DNA of 64,000 nt from Sphingomicrobium arenosum (GCF_026157085.1 NZ_JANPVN010000001.1:1798001-1862000); one strand, 5' to 3'. Numbered from the stretch's first letter, positions 43,344 to 53,013 are shown. Notes: generated by a model from the letters alone, not told the origin. Made by a program: numbers and translations.

Positions 43344-43777
43344 AGCCGCGCCTCCTTTTCCTCCTTGCCGTCGCCCTCGTCGTTCTTGCCTCCGCGCTGT
43401 GGCACGGACCGGTCGGCAAGGCGGGCGCGCGCTATACCTTCGAGACCGAGGAACTGGCGCGGCTCAACCTCGATTATTACGAGATGCCCGAGATCACGCC
43501 CTTCGTCGAACGCGCGCCGCTGACGCGGCGGCTATGGCTGACCGGCGAGGCCGATGATTTCCAGCGCAAGGAACTGGCCCGCATCCTGTCGGGCCTGCCG
43601 CAGGTCGAGGCCGTCCATTGGTACGTGCCCCCCGGCGGCAACAGGGTGAAGAGCGCCCCGCTACTCCCCCTCATCGTCGAGGTCGAACTCACCGCGCTCG
43701 CCGCCTTCGGGCTCGGCCTGTTCGCCGCTTTCTTCCTGTTCGGTCGCCCCCGCGACCCCTATCGTTTCGAGATCTGA
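43340..43777 (+). CDS. small membrane-anchored protein after the VWA gene
   Basis: 145 aa from ATG 43340. One helix at the N terminus (LLFLLAVALVVLASALW) and one at the C terminus (about 118-136) enclose a periplasmic-size loop with TRRLWLTGEADDFQRKELAR and LPQVEAVHWYVPP, which resembles a single BON-like unit. No family assignment is secure. Coupled to the VWA gene by an ATGA overlap. Confidence 0.65.
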   Translation: MKPRLLFLLAVALVVLASALWHGPVGKAGARYTFETEELARLNLDYYEMPEITPFVERAPLTRRLWLTGEADDFQRKELARILSGLPQVEAVHWYVPPGGNRVKSAPLLPLIVEVELTALAAFGLGLFAAFFLFGRPRDPYRFEI

Positions 43778-43788
43778 GGAGCCACTCA

Positions 43789-44313
43789 ATGCAAACGCTC
43801 ATCGAGGCCTATTGGCCGGTCATTGTCATCGCCCTGCTCATCGGGCTGGTCGCCGGTTTCTTCATCTTCCGCCCCAAGCAGCGCGTGACGTTGAGCGAAG
43901 ACAGCGCACCCAAGCGCCCGCACATGCAGGCGAGCGAGACCAAGCCGATCGTCACCGACGCACGCTCCAAGGAAGGACGCGGGCTGGTCGACGAGGCTGC
44001 GGCGGGCCTGAGCGACGTCACCGGCCAGTTCATGCAGGCCGAAGTCCACGAGGAGCTCCCCGGCGCGACCGGCGAACCCGACGACCTGCGCAAGCTGAAG
44101 GGCGTCGGTCCCAAGCTCGCCACCGCGCTGAACGGCCTCGGCATCACCCGATACGACCAACTCGCCAAGCTGACCCCCGCACAGATCGAGAAGATCGACG
44201 AGAAATTGGGCAGCTTCAAGGGCCGTCTCGAGCGCGACCGCGTCGTCGAACAGGCCGACTATCTCGCGCGCGGCGATACGGACGGCTACCAGGCCAAGTT
44301 CGGCAACCTCTAG
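43789..44313 (+). CDS. membrane-anchored helix-hairpin-helix domain protein
   Basis: 174 aa from ATG 43789 (GAGGAG upstream). An N-terminal helix (VIVIALLIGLVAGFFIF) is followed by a flexible linker and a helix-hairpin-helix/DUF4332-like domain at about residues 102-145 (DDLRKLKGVGPKLATALNGL, then YDQLAKLTPAQI). Such domains bind DNA non-specifically or other proteins; why one sits at the membrane is unclear. Third gene of the VWA operon. Confidence 0.75.
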   Translation: MQTLIEAYWPVIVIALLIGLVAGFFIFRPKQRVTLSEDSAPKRPHMQASETKPIVTDARSKEGRGLVDEAAAGLSDVTGQFMQAEVHEELPGATGEPDDLRKLKGVGPKLATALNGLGITRYDQLAKLTPAQIEKIDEKLGSFKGRLERDRVVEQADYLARGDTDGYQAKFGNL

Positions 44314-44325
44314 GCGAACGCCTGC

Positions 44326-45660
44326 CTAGGCAGAGGGCGTCGCGGGAACCTTCCTGCGGCGCTTTTTCTGACGCGAGGCGATGAGCTTGTCGATCTTGCG
44401 CGCGTCCATGTCGACGATCTCGAACACCCAGCCTTGGAACGCGAACTTCTCGCCCTCCTCGGGCAGCCGCCGCAGCACCGCCAGCGCGAGCCCCGCAGCG
44501 GTCGAATAGTCGCGGTCCTCGTCGAGCTTCAGTCCCAGCTTCTCGACGAGGATCTCGGCATTGGCCGTCCCTGAAACGAGCCACGACCCGTCCTCGCGCG
44601 CGCGCACCGGCTCTTCCTCGTCCTCGTCATTCTTGAAGCTGCCCGCCAGCGCGATGAGGATCGAGCCCGGCGTGACGATGCCGTCGAGATGGCCATATTC
44701 GTCATGCACCAGCGCCAGTGGCACCTCCGCCTCGCGGAGCACGTCCAGCGCGTCCATCGCATCCATCAGGTCGGGAATGATCGGCGCCGGTCGCGCCAGC
44801 GCGGTGAGGTCGAGTTGCTGCCCGTCGAGCATGGCGTCCAAGAGGTCGCGCGCCGAGACAATGCCGACGATATCGTCGACCGACCCATTGGCGACCGGCA
44901 GGCGGCTATGCGGGGTATTCGACAATTCTTCGCGAATGTCGGCAAGGCTCGCATCGGCGGCCAGCCAGTCGATCTCGGTGCGCGGTGTCATGATCTCGCG
45001 CACCGGCCTGTCGGCGAGCCGCACGACCGAGGAGATGATCGCGCGCTCCGATTCCTCGAGGACGCCGGCCGACTGCGCCTCGGCAACCACGAGGTGCAGT
45101 TCTTCGGCAGTCACCGCCTGGTCGTTCTCGCGGTTCAATCCGGCCAGCTTGAAGATGAGCGCCGAGGTCTTGTCGAGCACCCAGACGAGCGGCGCGGTGG
45201 CGCGACTGAGGAAGGCCATCGGACGCGACAGGATCGACGCGATCGGCTCGGGGTTTCGGAGCGCGATTTGCTTGGGCACCAGCTCGCCGATCACGAGGCT
45301 TACGTAAGTGGTCAGCAGGATGACAAGGCCCCAACCGATACTGTCGGCGGTGGTTTCGTCCATGCCCAGCAATTCGAGCCGTTGTGCCACCGGTTCGCCG
45401 AAGGTCGCCCCCGAATAGGCGCCCGCGAGGATGCCGATCAGCGTGATGCCGATCTGCACGGTCGACAGGAAGCGCCCCGGCTCGCTCGCCAGTTCGAGCG
45501 CCCGCGCCGCGCCGCTCGATCCCTGTTCGGCCAGCGAACGCAGTCGCGACGGGCGCGCCGAGACGATCGCCAGCTCGCTCATGGCGAGCACGCCATTGAG
45601 CCCGATGAGCGCGAGCAACACGAACAGGTCGAGGACGGGGAAGGGATCGGGGGATGTCAT
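44326..45660 (-). CDS. CNNM/CorC-type membrane protein (hemolysin family)
   Basis: 444 aa. Order: DUF21/CNNM membrane domain with three to four helices (residues 10-195, including STVQIGITLIGILAGAYSG and SLVIGELVPKQIALRNP), two CBS domains (about 215-335, with REIMTPRTEIDWL), and the CorC_HlyC C-terminal domain (SWLVSGTANAEILVEKLG). Related proteins export or sense magnesium; the old hemolysin label is historical. Confidence 0.9.
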   Translation of the reverse strand: MTSPDPFPVLDLFVLLALIGLNGVLAMSELAIVSARPSRLRSLAEQGSSGAARALELASEPGRFLSTVQIGITLIGILAGAYSGATFGEPVAQRLELLGMDETTADSIGWGLVILLTTYVSLVIGELVPKQIALRNPEPIASILSRPMAFLSRATAPLVWVLDKTSALIFKLAGLNRENDQAVTAEELHLVVAEAQSAGVLEESERAIISSVVRLADRPVREIMTPRTEIDWLAADASLADIREELSNTPHSRLPVANGSVDDIVGIVSARDLLDAMLDGQQLDLTALARPAPIIPDLMDAMDALDVLREAEVPLALVHDEYGHLDGIVTPGSILIALAGSFKNDEDEEEPVRAREDGSWLVSGTANAEILVEKLGLKLDEDRDYSTAAGLALAVLRRLPEEGEKFAFQGWVFEIVDMDARKIDKLIASRQKKRRRKVPATPSA

Positions 45661-45817
45661 GGTCGTTATGTCTCGCCTTTTGCCGCCTTAACGACGATCC
45701 GACAAGCGCATGCGTTCAGTTGAGGTTCCGAAACGTTCCGACAGTGGCATGGATGGAACTATCGAGGACGAAGGCTCTTTCTTTGCCCGACAGATAAGTT
45801 TCCAAGGGAGTTTTCCA

Positions 45818-46510
45818 ATGAAATTCACGCATAAGATGACCGCGCTTGCCGTGGTCGCGGGCCTCGGCACCGCCGCCTGCACCACCGATGCCGTCACCGG
45901 CGAGCGTCGCATCTCGACCGAGGCGGGCATCGGCACCGCCGCGGGCGCGGTGCTCGGCTATCTCGCCGGCGACATCCTCGGCGGCCGCAACGATCGTACT
46001 GCCAAGATCATCGGCGCCGGCGTCGGCGCGGTCGCGGGCGGCGCGGTCGGTGCCTATATGGACAAGCAGGAGCAGGACATGCGCCGTGCCACCGCCGGCA
46101 CCGGCGTCGACGTCATCCGCGATGGCGACGAACTCCTGTTGCGCATGGACGAGGACGCGATCAACTTCGCCGTCAACCGCTACGACATCCAGCCGCAGCA
46201 TCGCGAGACGCTCGACAAGATCGCCTCCACGCTGACGACCTATGATTCGACCTATATCGACATCATGGGCCACACCGATTCGAGCGGCACCGACAGCTAC
46301 AACCAGACTCTTTCTGTCAATCGCGCCGTCGCGGTGCGCGACTATCTCGCCTCGCGCGGGGTGCAGTCGGCCCGCATGGCGACCGTCGGTTATGGCGAGA
46401 CCCAGCCGATAGCCGACAATTCGACCGAATATGGCCGCGCGCAAAACCGCCGCGTGGAAATCAAGGTCGTCCCCGTCACCCAGAATGACGTCAACTCGGC
46501 AGGTTATTAA
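45818..46510 (+). CDS. OmpA-family outer membrane lipoprotein
   Basis: 230 aa from ATG 45818 (AAGGGAG upstream). A lipobox ends at C21 (GLGTAAC). Glycine-zipper segments follow (GIGTAAGAVLGYLAGDILGG, GAGVGAVAGGAVGAYMD), then an OmpA C-terminal peptidoglycan-binding domain (FAVNRYDIQPQHRETLDKIA, IMGHTDSSGTDSYN, NRRVEIKVVP). It probably anchors the outer membrane to peptidoglycan. A strong terminator follows. Confidence 0.9.
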   Translation: MKFTHKMTALAVVAGLGTAACTTDAVTGERRISTEAGIGTAAGAVLGYLAGDILGGRNDRTAKIIGAGVGAVAGGAVGAYMDKQEQDMRRATAGTGVDVIRDGDELLLRMDEDAINFAVNRYDIQPQHRETLDKIASTLTTYDSTYIDIMGHTDSSGTDSYNQTLSVNRAVAVRDYLASRGVQSARMATVGYGETQPIADNSTEYGRAQNRRVEIKVVPVTQNDVNSAGY

Positions 46511-46553
46511 ACCGCTCGACGCCACCAGGCACCAACCCCTCTTGCAGGGGTGG

Positions 46554-46591
46554 AAAAGGCTCTCGGTCCTTCAGGGATCGGGAGCCTTTTT
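46554..46591 (+). terminator. rho-independent terminator after the OmpA lipoprotein
   Basis: Arms AAAAGGCTC (46554-46562) and GAGCCTTTT (46582-46590) with an imperfect inner stem, followed by T. The A-run on the left lets it work on both strands, which suits the convergent tadA gene. Confidence 0.85.
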
Positions 46592-46613
46592 CCGTGATCG
46601 GCCGGCCGGGCCC

Positions 46614-47072
46614 TTACCGCCGCGCGGCGAAAAAGTCCTTTAGCATGGCGCGCGCTTCCTCCTCGCCCGGCCCCGCCATCACCTCGGGGCGATGATGACA
46701 GGTCGGCTGCGCGAAGAAGCGCGGGCCGTGCGCGACCGCTCCCCCCTTCACATCCTCGGCCGCATAAACGAGCTTGTCGATCCGGGCATGGGCAATCGCT
46801 CCGGCGCACATGGCACAGGGCTCGAGACTGACGTACAGCTGGCACCCGACCAATCGCTCGCTCCCTAGCGCGTGCGAGGCGGCACGGATCGCGACCATTT
46901 CGGCATGGGCGGTCGGGTCGGCGTCGCGGCGCATGCGATTTTCGCCGCTGGCGATCACGCGCCCTTCGGCATCGGTCACCACCGCGCCCACTGGCACCTC
47001 GCCCGCCTCGCCCGCTTGGGCGGCGAGGTCGAGCGCTTGGCGAAGCGCAGGGGGCAGGGGAAAAACGGCCAT
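46614..47072 (-). CDS. tadA: tRNA adenosine(34) deaminase
   Basis: 152 aa from ATG 47072. Zinc/catalytic motifs HAE (H56, E58) and PCAMC (C86, C89) are intact, with the family surroundings GEVPVGAVV, ENRMRRDADPTAHAEMVAI and LYVSLEPCAMCAGAIAHARI. Converts adenosine to inosine at the wobble position of tRNA-Arg(ACG). An essential enzyme in most bacteria. Confidence 0.93.
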   Translation of the reverse strand: MAVFPLPPALRQALDLAAQAGEAGEVPVGAVVTDAEGRVIASGENRMRRDADPTAHAEMVAIRAASHALGSERLVGCQLYVSLEPCAMCAGAIAHARIDKLVYAAEDVKGGAVAHGPRFFAQPTCHHRPEVMAGPGEEEARAMLKDFFAARR

Positions 47073-47127
47073 CGCCGCAGCTAGCCCGGCAGGCCGCCCG
47101 CTGTCACCTTTTTCAATAAATGGCCGA

Positions 47128-47415
47128 TCAGGAACCGGCGGCGACCGGCGTCGCTTTTTCGACCTCTTCGGCGGGCAGCTCTTCAGAAGCAGCGTCGTCG
47201 CGCTCGGCAACCATCGGTTGGCTTGCGCCCGGCTCCTGCGTTCCGGCCTCGACCTCGAAGGCCTCCCCATCCTCGCCGAGATCGACGATGACATCATTGG
47301 CGATGGTCGGCGTGGCGGCGCGTCCGCGCTCGCTCTGGGTGCCGATGACACCGAAGCCGAGTCCGATCACGGTGGCGATCAACAATAATAGGATAACGGC
47401 AATCAACGCTCGCAC
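47128..47415 (-). CDS. small single-span membrane protein (95 aa)
   Basis: 95 aa. N-terminal helix (LIAVILLLLIATVIGLGFGV, residues 4-23), then an acidic, disordered-looking tail rich in Glu, Ala and Pro. Looks like an anchored periplasmic or cytosolic tail protein. No family recognised. It is divergent from rpmB. Confidence 0.65.
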   Translation of the reverse strand: MRALIAVILLLLIATVIGLGFGVIGTQSERGRAATPTIANDVIVDLGEDGEAFEVEAGTQEPGASQPMVAERDDAASEELPAEEVEKATPVAAGS

Positions 47416-47505
47416 GGCGCTCTCCTTAGTGTCTGTGATTTACTGGAAAAACGCCAATTCCCTGCGTCGGGTTGCCGACATAGGACGGAGTCCGAGGCGA
47501 ATCGG

Positions 47506-47534
47506 TTGACCTGCGCGACAGGTCGGGCTAGGTG
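47506..47534 (+). promoter_or_regulatory. probable promoter of rpmB
   Basis: TTGACC at 47506-47511 and TAGGTG at 47529-47534 with a 17-base spacer, about 50 bp before the start codon. Confidence 0.5.
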
Positions 47535-47585
47535 GCAGCGCTTTCCGGGGCCTCGTCGGCCCCCAACCGACACAGGACGAAGATT

Positions 47586-47876
47586 ATGTCGCGCGTCTGC
47601 GAACTGACCGGCAAGGGCCGGCAGGTGGGCAACAACGTTTCCCACGCCAACAACAAGACCAAGCGGGTTTTCCTTCCGAACCTGCAGAACGTCACGCTTC
47701 AGAGCGAGACCCTCGATCGCCGCGTCAAGCTGCGCGTGTCGACCCACGGTCTTCGCTCGGTCGAGCATAATGGCGGTCTCGACAACTGGCTCCTCAAGAC
47801 CAACAGCGCCAAGCTGTCGGACAAGGCTGCCAAGCTGAAGCGCGAAATCGCCAAGGCGAAGGCCGCGCAGGCCTAA
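47586..47876 (+). CDS. rpmB: 50S ribosomal protein bL28
   Basis: 96 aa. The start [20 protein letters not shown], then [17 protein letters not shown], and [20 protein letters not shown] near the end are characteristic of bL28. Single-gene unit with its own promoter. Confidence 0.97.
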   Translation: MSRVCELTGKGRQVGNNVSHANNKTKRVFLPNLQNVTLQSETLDRRVKLRVSTHGLRSVEHNGGLDNWLLKTNSAKLSDKAAKLKREIAKAKAAQA

Positions 47877-47892
47877 GCGCCCGCGCCCGTTC

Positions 47893-48828
47893 CTATTCGG
47901 AGCGCGCATCCTCGCCGAACGGCCAGCCATCGGGCGGGACATCGTAACGGACCAGCAGGGTCCGCTGCGGTGCCCGCCCGTTGTCGTCCGTGACGATCCA
48001 GACGTGATAGCCGCCACCGTCGCGCCGCGCGATCGCCAAGCCTTCGGGATTGTCGAGCAAGTTGAAACCGAGCGGTACCGGCGCACCGACGCTGAGCGCG
48101 TCACCCGCGACCGATAGCGTCGCGATCGTCGAGCGCAGGCCGAACGGCGTGATCGCCCGTTCGAGCAAGAGCCCGTCCTCGCGCCCCGGCCAGCGCGCCG
48201 CGCCCGTCGGCATCGAGCGGCTGCCGCCGATCTCCACCGGCTCGAACCGCGCCCCCATCCGCCGCGCCGCGCGATCCCCCGTCTCGCCGATCGTCCAGAT
48301 CGCACCGTCGCGGCCCGTGAAGATCGCCTCGATCCCGCGATTGCCCTCCTCGAATCCCGGCGGCACCTCGAGCCGCTCGAACCGGCCCTGCCGCACCAGC
48401 AGGCGCGACGTACCCTCGAAGGCGACGACGAGGCGCGAGCCCATCTGCGCGATCGCTTCCGCATCGGACGGCCAGCCGATCTCGGCGAGAGCGAAGCGTT
48501 CCATGGCGACCATTTCCGCCCCGGCCTCGGGCGCCTCGAAGCGATAGCCGATCCCGAGGTCGCTGACCGCGACCAGCCTGCCTTCGTCATCCATATCGAG
48601 CCCCGACAGACCGCGCACGCCGCCTTTCATCGGCACCACCTCCCACGCCGCACCTAGTCGCCAGCCGGGCGGTTCTGCCGCGCCGATGCGAACGGGCGAG
48701 AGCGGCTGCACCACCACGCCCTCGCGCAGCGGCGGGCTCCAGCGATGGATCCGCGTGTCGTAGCGATCATAGAGGAGGATCGTGCCCAGCAGCAGCGCGG
48801 CGCTCGCGAGCCTGAACCAATGCTGCAT
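47893..48828 (-). CDS. phytase-like esterase domain protein, membrane anchored
   Basis: 311 aa. One N-terminal hydrophobic segment (LASAALLLGTILLYD) probably anchors or exports it. The body matches the esterase-like activity of phytase family: GGVRGLSGLDMDDEGRLVAV, DAEAIAQMGSRLVVAFEG, GNRGIEAIFTGRDGAIWTI and LLDNPEGLAIARRDGGGYHV, a beta-propeller pattern. The substrate is unknown. It is convergent with rpmB. Confidence 0.83.
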   Translation of the reverse strand: MQHWFRLASAALLLGTILLYDRYDTRIHRWSPPLREGVVVQPLSPVRIGAAEPPGWRLGAAWEVVPMKGGVRGLSGLDMDDEGRLVAVSDLGIGYRFEAPEAGAEMVAMERFALAEIGWPSDAEAIAQMGSRLVVAFEGTSRLLVRQGRFERLEVPPGFEEGNRGIEAIFTGRDGAIWTIGETGDRAARRMGARFEPVEIGGSRSMPTGAARWPGREDGLLLERAITPFGLRSTIATLSVAGDALSVGAPVPLGFNLLDNPEGLAIARRDGGGYHVWIVTDDNGRAPQRTLLVRYDVPPDGWPFGEDARSE

Positions 48829-48861
48829 GTCCTATTCAGTCCCCAGCCTGCACGAATCACT

Positions 48862-48974
48862 TATAAGCATCTGCATAGACAGGGTTTTTCCCCTTTTCCC
48901 TGTCCAGCAAAACCCTCGCGTCGCGTAACGAGGGGGGCCCGGTCGACCTTGGTTGTCCGGGCCCATATTTTTTT
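48862..48974 (+). ncRNA. candidate small RNA with two hairpins and terminator
   Basis: Between two leftward genes, the plus strand has TATAAG (about 48862) as a possible -10, a perfect hairpin GACAGGG/CCCTGTC (about 48878-48904), and a terminator GGGCCCGG/CCGGGCCC (48935-48964) followed by ATATTTTTTT. No plus-strand protein gene lies upstream to need this terminator, so a separate short transcript is likely. Confidence 0.4.
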
Positions 48975-50791
48975 CAGCGCATCTCGACGTCGAACAGCCC
49001 CGCAAGCTGGTCCATCAGCGCGCCGCCCAATTGCTCGGCATCCATGATCGTCACCGCTCGCTTGTAATAGCGCGTCACGTCATGGCCGATGCCGATGGCG
49101 GCCAGCTGCACCGGACTCTTGCTCTCGATCCAGTCGATCACCTGGCGCAGATGCGTTTCCAGATAGGCGCCCGAATTTGCCGATCCGGTCGAATCGTCGA
49201 CCGGCGCGCCGTCCGAGATGACGATCAGCAAGCGCCGCTCCTCGGCCCGCGCGATCAGTCGCTGGTGCGCCCAGATCAGCGCCTCGCCGTCGATATTCTC
49301 CTTGAGCAATCCCTCGCGCATCATCAGCCCCAGTGGGCGGCGCGCGTGGCGATAGGGTTCGTCGGCCTGCTTGTAGACGATATGCCGAAGGTCGTTGAGA
49401 CGCCCCGGCTGCGGCGGACAGCCCGCCGCGCGCCAATCTTCACGCGAAAGCCCGCCCTTCCACGCCCGCGTCGTGAAGCCGAGGATCTCGCTCTTCACCC
49501 CGCAGCGCTCCAAGGTGCGCGCCAGCACGTCGGCACAGATCGCCGCGATCGAGATCGGCCGCCCGCGCATCGAGCCACTGTTGTCGATCAGCAGGCTGAC
49601 GACCGTGTCCTTGAACTCGGTATCGCGCTCGATCTTGTAGGACAGGCTGTGGGTCGGCGACACGACGACGCGCGCCAGCCGCGCGGCATCGAGCATGCCT
49701 TCCTCCTGGTCGAAGTCCCAGCTGCGTGCCTGCTGCGCCATCAGCTTGCGCTGCAACCGGTTGGCGAGCCGCGTGACGACGCCTGCCAGCCCCGCCACCT
49801 GCCCGTCGAGATAGGTGCGCAGCCGATCGAGCTCGTCGGCGTCGCACAATTCCTCGGCATGGACGATCTCGTCATGCGCGGTGGTGAAGACCTTGTAGCC
49901 TGCCTTGGGCGCCTCGGACCAATCGGGGCGACGACCCTGCTGCGGCTCGTGCGCGGCATCGGCATCCTCGCCTGCCTCGGGCAGGTCGGCGTCCTCCATA
50001 TCGGCGGCGCCGTCCTCCTCGCCCTCGTGCTCCTCGGGGCGCTGTTCGGGCTCGCCCTGGTCCTTGGAGGCGTCCTCTTCTTCCTCGCTGTCCTCGCCCT
50101 CGTCGCCGCCCTCCTCGGGCGGCTGTTCGTCCTCGCCGTCCTCGGGGTCCTCGGCCTCGCCGTCCTGATCCTCGTCCAATTCGAAATCGAGATCTGCCAG
50201 CACCTTGCGCACGAGCGCAGCATAGGCCTCCTGGTCATCGAGCGCCTCGGCCAGGGCATCGAGGCTTTCCCCCGCCTTGCCCTCCACCGTCTCGCGCACG
50301 AGATCGAGCTTGCGCTGCACCGCCTCGGACGGCGGCTCGCCGGTCAACCGCTGGCGCGCCAGCAACCCCACCGCTATCTCGAGCGGCACCTCTTCGGGCG
50401 ATCGCGCGCGCATCAGCGGCGACACGCGCACCCGCGCCTCGGCATGGGCGGCAAGATTGCCTTTCACACCCGGAAATTCGCGCCCGCCCAGCGCTTCGAC
50501 CCGCGCGGTCTCGAGCGCATCGTAGAGCGCCCGCGCCTCGACATCTGCGGGCGCGCGGCGAAGGTGCGCGGGCGCATCGTGAAAGCGGTGGCTGAGCGCC
50601 AGCGCATCGGCCGCGCCGCGCGCCTCGGCGACCAGCGCCGGCGCAAGGTCGCGCCCGGGCGAAGGGATGCGCCCCTCGCCCGACTTGCCCTGTTCGGCAA
50701 AGGAAATCTCGAGCTCTTCATCGCGCGCCAATGCCCGCGCCGCGCCGGTCAGCGCGCGGCGAAACAGGTCGAGATTATCGACGTCGGGCAT
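48974..50791 (-). CDS. cobT: cobaltochelatase subunit CobT
   Basis: 605 aa. The N-terminal domain ([19 protein letters not shown]) is followed by a highly acidic linker (about residues 205-285) and a C-terminal VWA domain with [13 protein letters not shown] and ISDGAPVDD. With CobS (AAA+) and CobN it inserts cobalt in aerobic B12 synthesis. Translationally coupled to cobS (TGATG). No CobN or other B12 gene is in the window. Confidence 0.93.
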   Translation of the reverse strand: MPDVDNLDLFRRALTGAARALARDEELEISFAEQGKSGEGRIPSPGRDLAPALVAEARGAADALALSHRFHDAPAHLRRAPADVEARALYDALETARVEALGGREFPGVKGNLAAHAEARVRVSPLMRARSPEEVPLEIAVGLLARQRLTGEPPSEAVQRKLDLVRETVEGKAGESLDALAEALDDQEAYAALVRKVLADLDFELDEDQDGEAEDPEDGEDEQPPEEGGDEGEDSEEEEDASKDQGEPEQRPEEHEGEEDGAADMEDADLPEAGEDADAAHEPQQGRRPDWSEAPKAGYKVFTTAHDEIVHAEELCDADELDRLRTYLDGQVAGLAGVVTRLANRLQRKLMAQQARSWDFDQEEGMLDAARLARVVVSPTHSLSYKIERDTEFKDTVVSLLIDNSGSMRGRPISIAAICADVLARTLERCGVKSEILGFTTRAWKGGLSREDWRAAGCPPQPGRLNDLRHIVYKQADEPYRHARRPLGLMMREGLLKENIDGEALIWAHQRLIARAEERRLLIVISDGAPVDDSTGSANSGAYLETHLRQVIDWIESKSPVQLAAIGIGHDVTRYYKRAVTIMDAEQLGGALMDQLAGLFDVEMR

Positions 50792-51798
50792 CAGCCCGCG
50801 CGGCTCGCCACGCTCTCGGGCAGGTCCTCACCGAAGACGCGCTGGAAATATTCGGCGATCACCGGGCGCTCGGCCTCGTCGCACTTGTTGAGGAAAGAGA
50901 CGCGAAAAGCATAGCCGACGTCCCCGAAGATGAGCGCGTTCTGCGCCCAGCTGATCACCGTTCGCGGGCTCATGACGGTCGAGATATCGCCGTTGATGAA
51001 GCCTTGGCGCGACAGGTCGGCGACCTTGATCATCTGCTCGACGGTCTTCTTGCCCTCGGGCTTGTCATACTCGCCCGACTTGGCGAGCACGATCCGCGCC
51101 TCGGTCTCGACGGGCAGATAGTTCAGCGTCGTGACGATGTTCCAGCGGTCCATCTGGCCCTGGTTGATCGCCTGCGTGCCGTGATAAAGGCCCGTCGTAT
51201 CGCCTAGGCCCACGGTGTTGGTCGTCGCGAACAGGCGGAACCACGGGTTCGGCTTGATGACGCGATTCTGGTCGAGCAGCGTCAGCTTTCCTTCGGTCTC
51301 GAGCACGCGCTGGATGACGAACATCACGTCGGGACGCCCGGCGTCATATTCGTCGAAGACGAGCGCGACGGGGTGCTGCAGGCACCAGGGCAGCAGCCCT
51401 TCCTTGAACTCGGTGACCTGCTGGCCGTCCTTCAGCACGATCGCATCGCGCCCGACGAGGTCGATGCGGCTGATATGCGCGTCGAGGTTGATGCGGATGA
51501 GCGGCCATTTGAGGCGCGCCGCGACCTGCTCGATATGGGTCGACTTGCCCGTTCCGTGATAGCCCTGCACCATCACCCGCCGGTCGTGCGCGAAGCCCGC
51601 GAGGATCGCCAGCGTCGTGTCGGGATCGAACACATAGGCGGGATCGGCATCGGGCACGCGGCTGTCGGCCTTGGAAAAGGCCGGCACCATCATGTCGCTG
51701 TCGATGCCGAAGGTGTCGCGCACGCTCACCTCGATGTCGGGGGCGGGCAGGAGCAGCTCTTCGCTGGTTTCAATGGGCGCGTTCATCGGATCGTTCAT
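50791..51798 (-). CDS. cobS: cobaltochelatase subunit CobS
   Basis: 335 aa AAA+ ATPase. Walker A GYHGTGKS (79-86), Walker B ALVFDEYD, and the CobS/MoxR-type segment [20 protein letters not shown]. The N terminus holds the family stretch [18 protein letters not shown]. Forms the ATPase ring that works with CobT. An internal ATG at residue 5 is an alternative start. Confidence 0.95.
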   Translation of the reverse strand: MNDPMNAPIETSEELLLPAPDIEVSVRDTFGIDSDMMVPAFSKADSRVPDADPAYVFDPDTTLAILAGFAHDRRVMVQGYHGTGKSTHIEQVAARLKWPLIRINLDAHISRIDLVGRDAIVLKDGQQVTEFKEGLLPWCLQHPVALVFDEYDAGRPDVMFVIQRVLETEGKLTLLDQNRVIKPNPWFRLFATTNTVGLGDTTGLYHGTQAINQGQMDRWNIVTTLNYLPVETEARIVLAKSGEYDKPEGKKTVEQMIKVADLSRQGFINGDISTVMSPRTVISWAQNALIFGDVGYAFRVSFLNKCDEAERPVIAEYFQRVFGEDLPESVASRAG

Positions 51799-51843
51799 GG
51801 AGGTGGACTTAGGGGCTCAGGCCCGATCCGACAACAATGGTCT

Positions 51844-52500
51844 TCAGCCCGTGACCTTCTCTGGCAGGGCGAAGAGCGAGAAGAACCAGCGCGCGAGCTC
51901 GGCATCGCCTTCGACCCCGAGCAATTCGAGCGGTGCGCCGCCATAGGCCACCCCGACCAGTTGCTCGGGCGCGCCCGCCAACGTCACGTCAGGCGCGGCG
52001 TCGGCCCCCGCCGCCACGGTGAAGCGGCCAGCCGCGATCGTGCCGGTATAGACGCGCTCGCCAAAGACGAACCGCAGGACGCCGTCGCGCTCGCCTGCCC
52101 GCTCGCCATCGATCATCGTGCGAAAGCTCAGCAGTACCGACACCGCACTGATCGGCAGGCTCGGATCATGCCCCGGACTGCGCGCCGCCCAGCGTCCCAT
52201 CGTCTGCAGGATCGGCTCGGCCTCGCGGCCCCAGTCGCTCGCGTCATAGACCTGCACGCTCGCGGGCGGCGGCAGGCGATAGCGTACCACCAGCCCCTTC
52301 GCCTCCATCTCGGCGAGCCGCTGCGTCAGCACCCGCGCGGAAATACCCGGCAGATCCTCGCGCAGATCCGAAAAGCGCCGCGGCCCTAGCATCAGCTCGC
52401 GCAGCACGAGCAGCGTCCAGCGCTCGCCCAGGAGCTCGAGCGCATGCGCCGTGCCGCAGGCATCGTCATAACGTCGCTTGATCTCGTCCGGTCGCTTCAT
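51844..52500 (-). CDS. HxlR-family regulator with C-terminal SCP2-like domain
   Basis: 218 aa from ATG 52500. The N-terminal winged helix has the HxlR pattern CGTAHALELLGERWTLLVLR, ELMLGPRRFSDLREDLPGIS and LTQRLAEMEAKGLV. The C-terminal part (about residues 120-218, with LRFVFGERVYTGTIAAGRF) looks like a sterol-carrier (SCP2)-type ligand domain. Divergent from the VOC cassette, which it probably controls. Confidence 0.85.
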   Translation of the reverse strand: MKRPDEIKRRYDDACGTAHALELLGERWTLLVLRELMLGPRRFSDLREDLPGISARVLTQRLAEMEAKGLVVRYRLPPPASVQVYDASDWGREAEPILQTMGRWAARSPGHDPSLPISAVSVLLSFRTMIDGERAGERDGVLRFVFGERVYTGTIAAGRFTVAAGADAAPDVTLAGAPEQLVGVAYGGAPLELLGVEGDAELARWFFSLFALPEKVTG

Positions 52501-52501
52501 T

Positions 52502-52516
52502 GTTACTTTATGTAAC
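52502..52516. promoter_or_regulatory. candidate operator between HxlR gene and VOC cassette
   Basis: GTTAC-TTTAT-GTAAC inverted repeat directly upstream of the regulator start codon, in the 81-bp divergent gap. Self-control plus control of the cassette would be typical. Confidence 0.5.
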
Positions 52517-52581
52517 CGTTGTGTTGTGATTTTCAACTACAGCCCTTATGCCTTGTTCGACTCGAAGAAGGAACCACCTCC

Positions 52582-52998
52582 ATGACCAAGTCGATCTTCA
52601 TCAACCTGCCGATCTCGAACCTCGCCGCCTCCACCGCCTTTTACGAGGCACTGGGCTTCGAGAGAAACCCGATGTTCTCGAACGACAAGGCGGCGGCGAT
52701 GGTCTGGTCGGAGGCGATCACCGTGATGCTGCTGCCCCATGAATTCTATGCGACCTTCACCGACAAGGCGATCATCGATGCGCGCACGACGAGCGGCGCG
52801 CTGCTCTGCCTGACCTTCGACAGCAAGGACGCCGTCGATACCATCCACCGCGCCGCGCGCGACGCCGGCGGCAACGAGCCTCGCCCTGCCAAGGCGCAGG
52901 GGCCGATGTACGGTGGCGCGTTCGAGGATCCCGACGGCCATATTTGGGAGACCGTGTGGATGGACGCCGCCGCCATAGCCGAAATGCCGTCCGCCTGA
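52582..52998 (+). CDS. VOC (glyoxalase/bleomycin-resistance fold) protein
   Basis: 138 aa. One VOC module pair: FINLPISNLAASTAFYEALG at the start, then GGAFEDPDGHIWETVWMD with the typical DPDGH...E metal end. The substrate is unknown. Starts the rightward cassette of five or six genes. Confidence 0.85.
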   Translation: MTKSIFINLPISNLAASTAFYEALGFERNPMFSNDKAAAMVWSEAITVMLLPHEFYATFTDKAIIDARTTSGALLCLTFDSKDAVDTIHRAARDAGGNEPRPAKAQGPMYGGAFEDPDGHIWETVWMDAAAIAEMPSA

Positions 52999-53013
52999 AT
53001 AAGGAGAAGAAGC

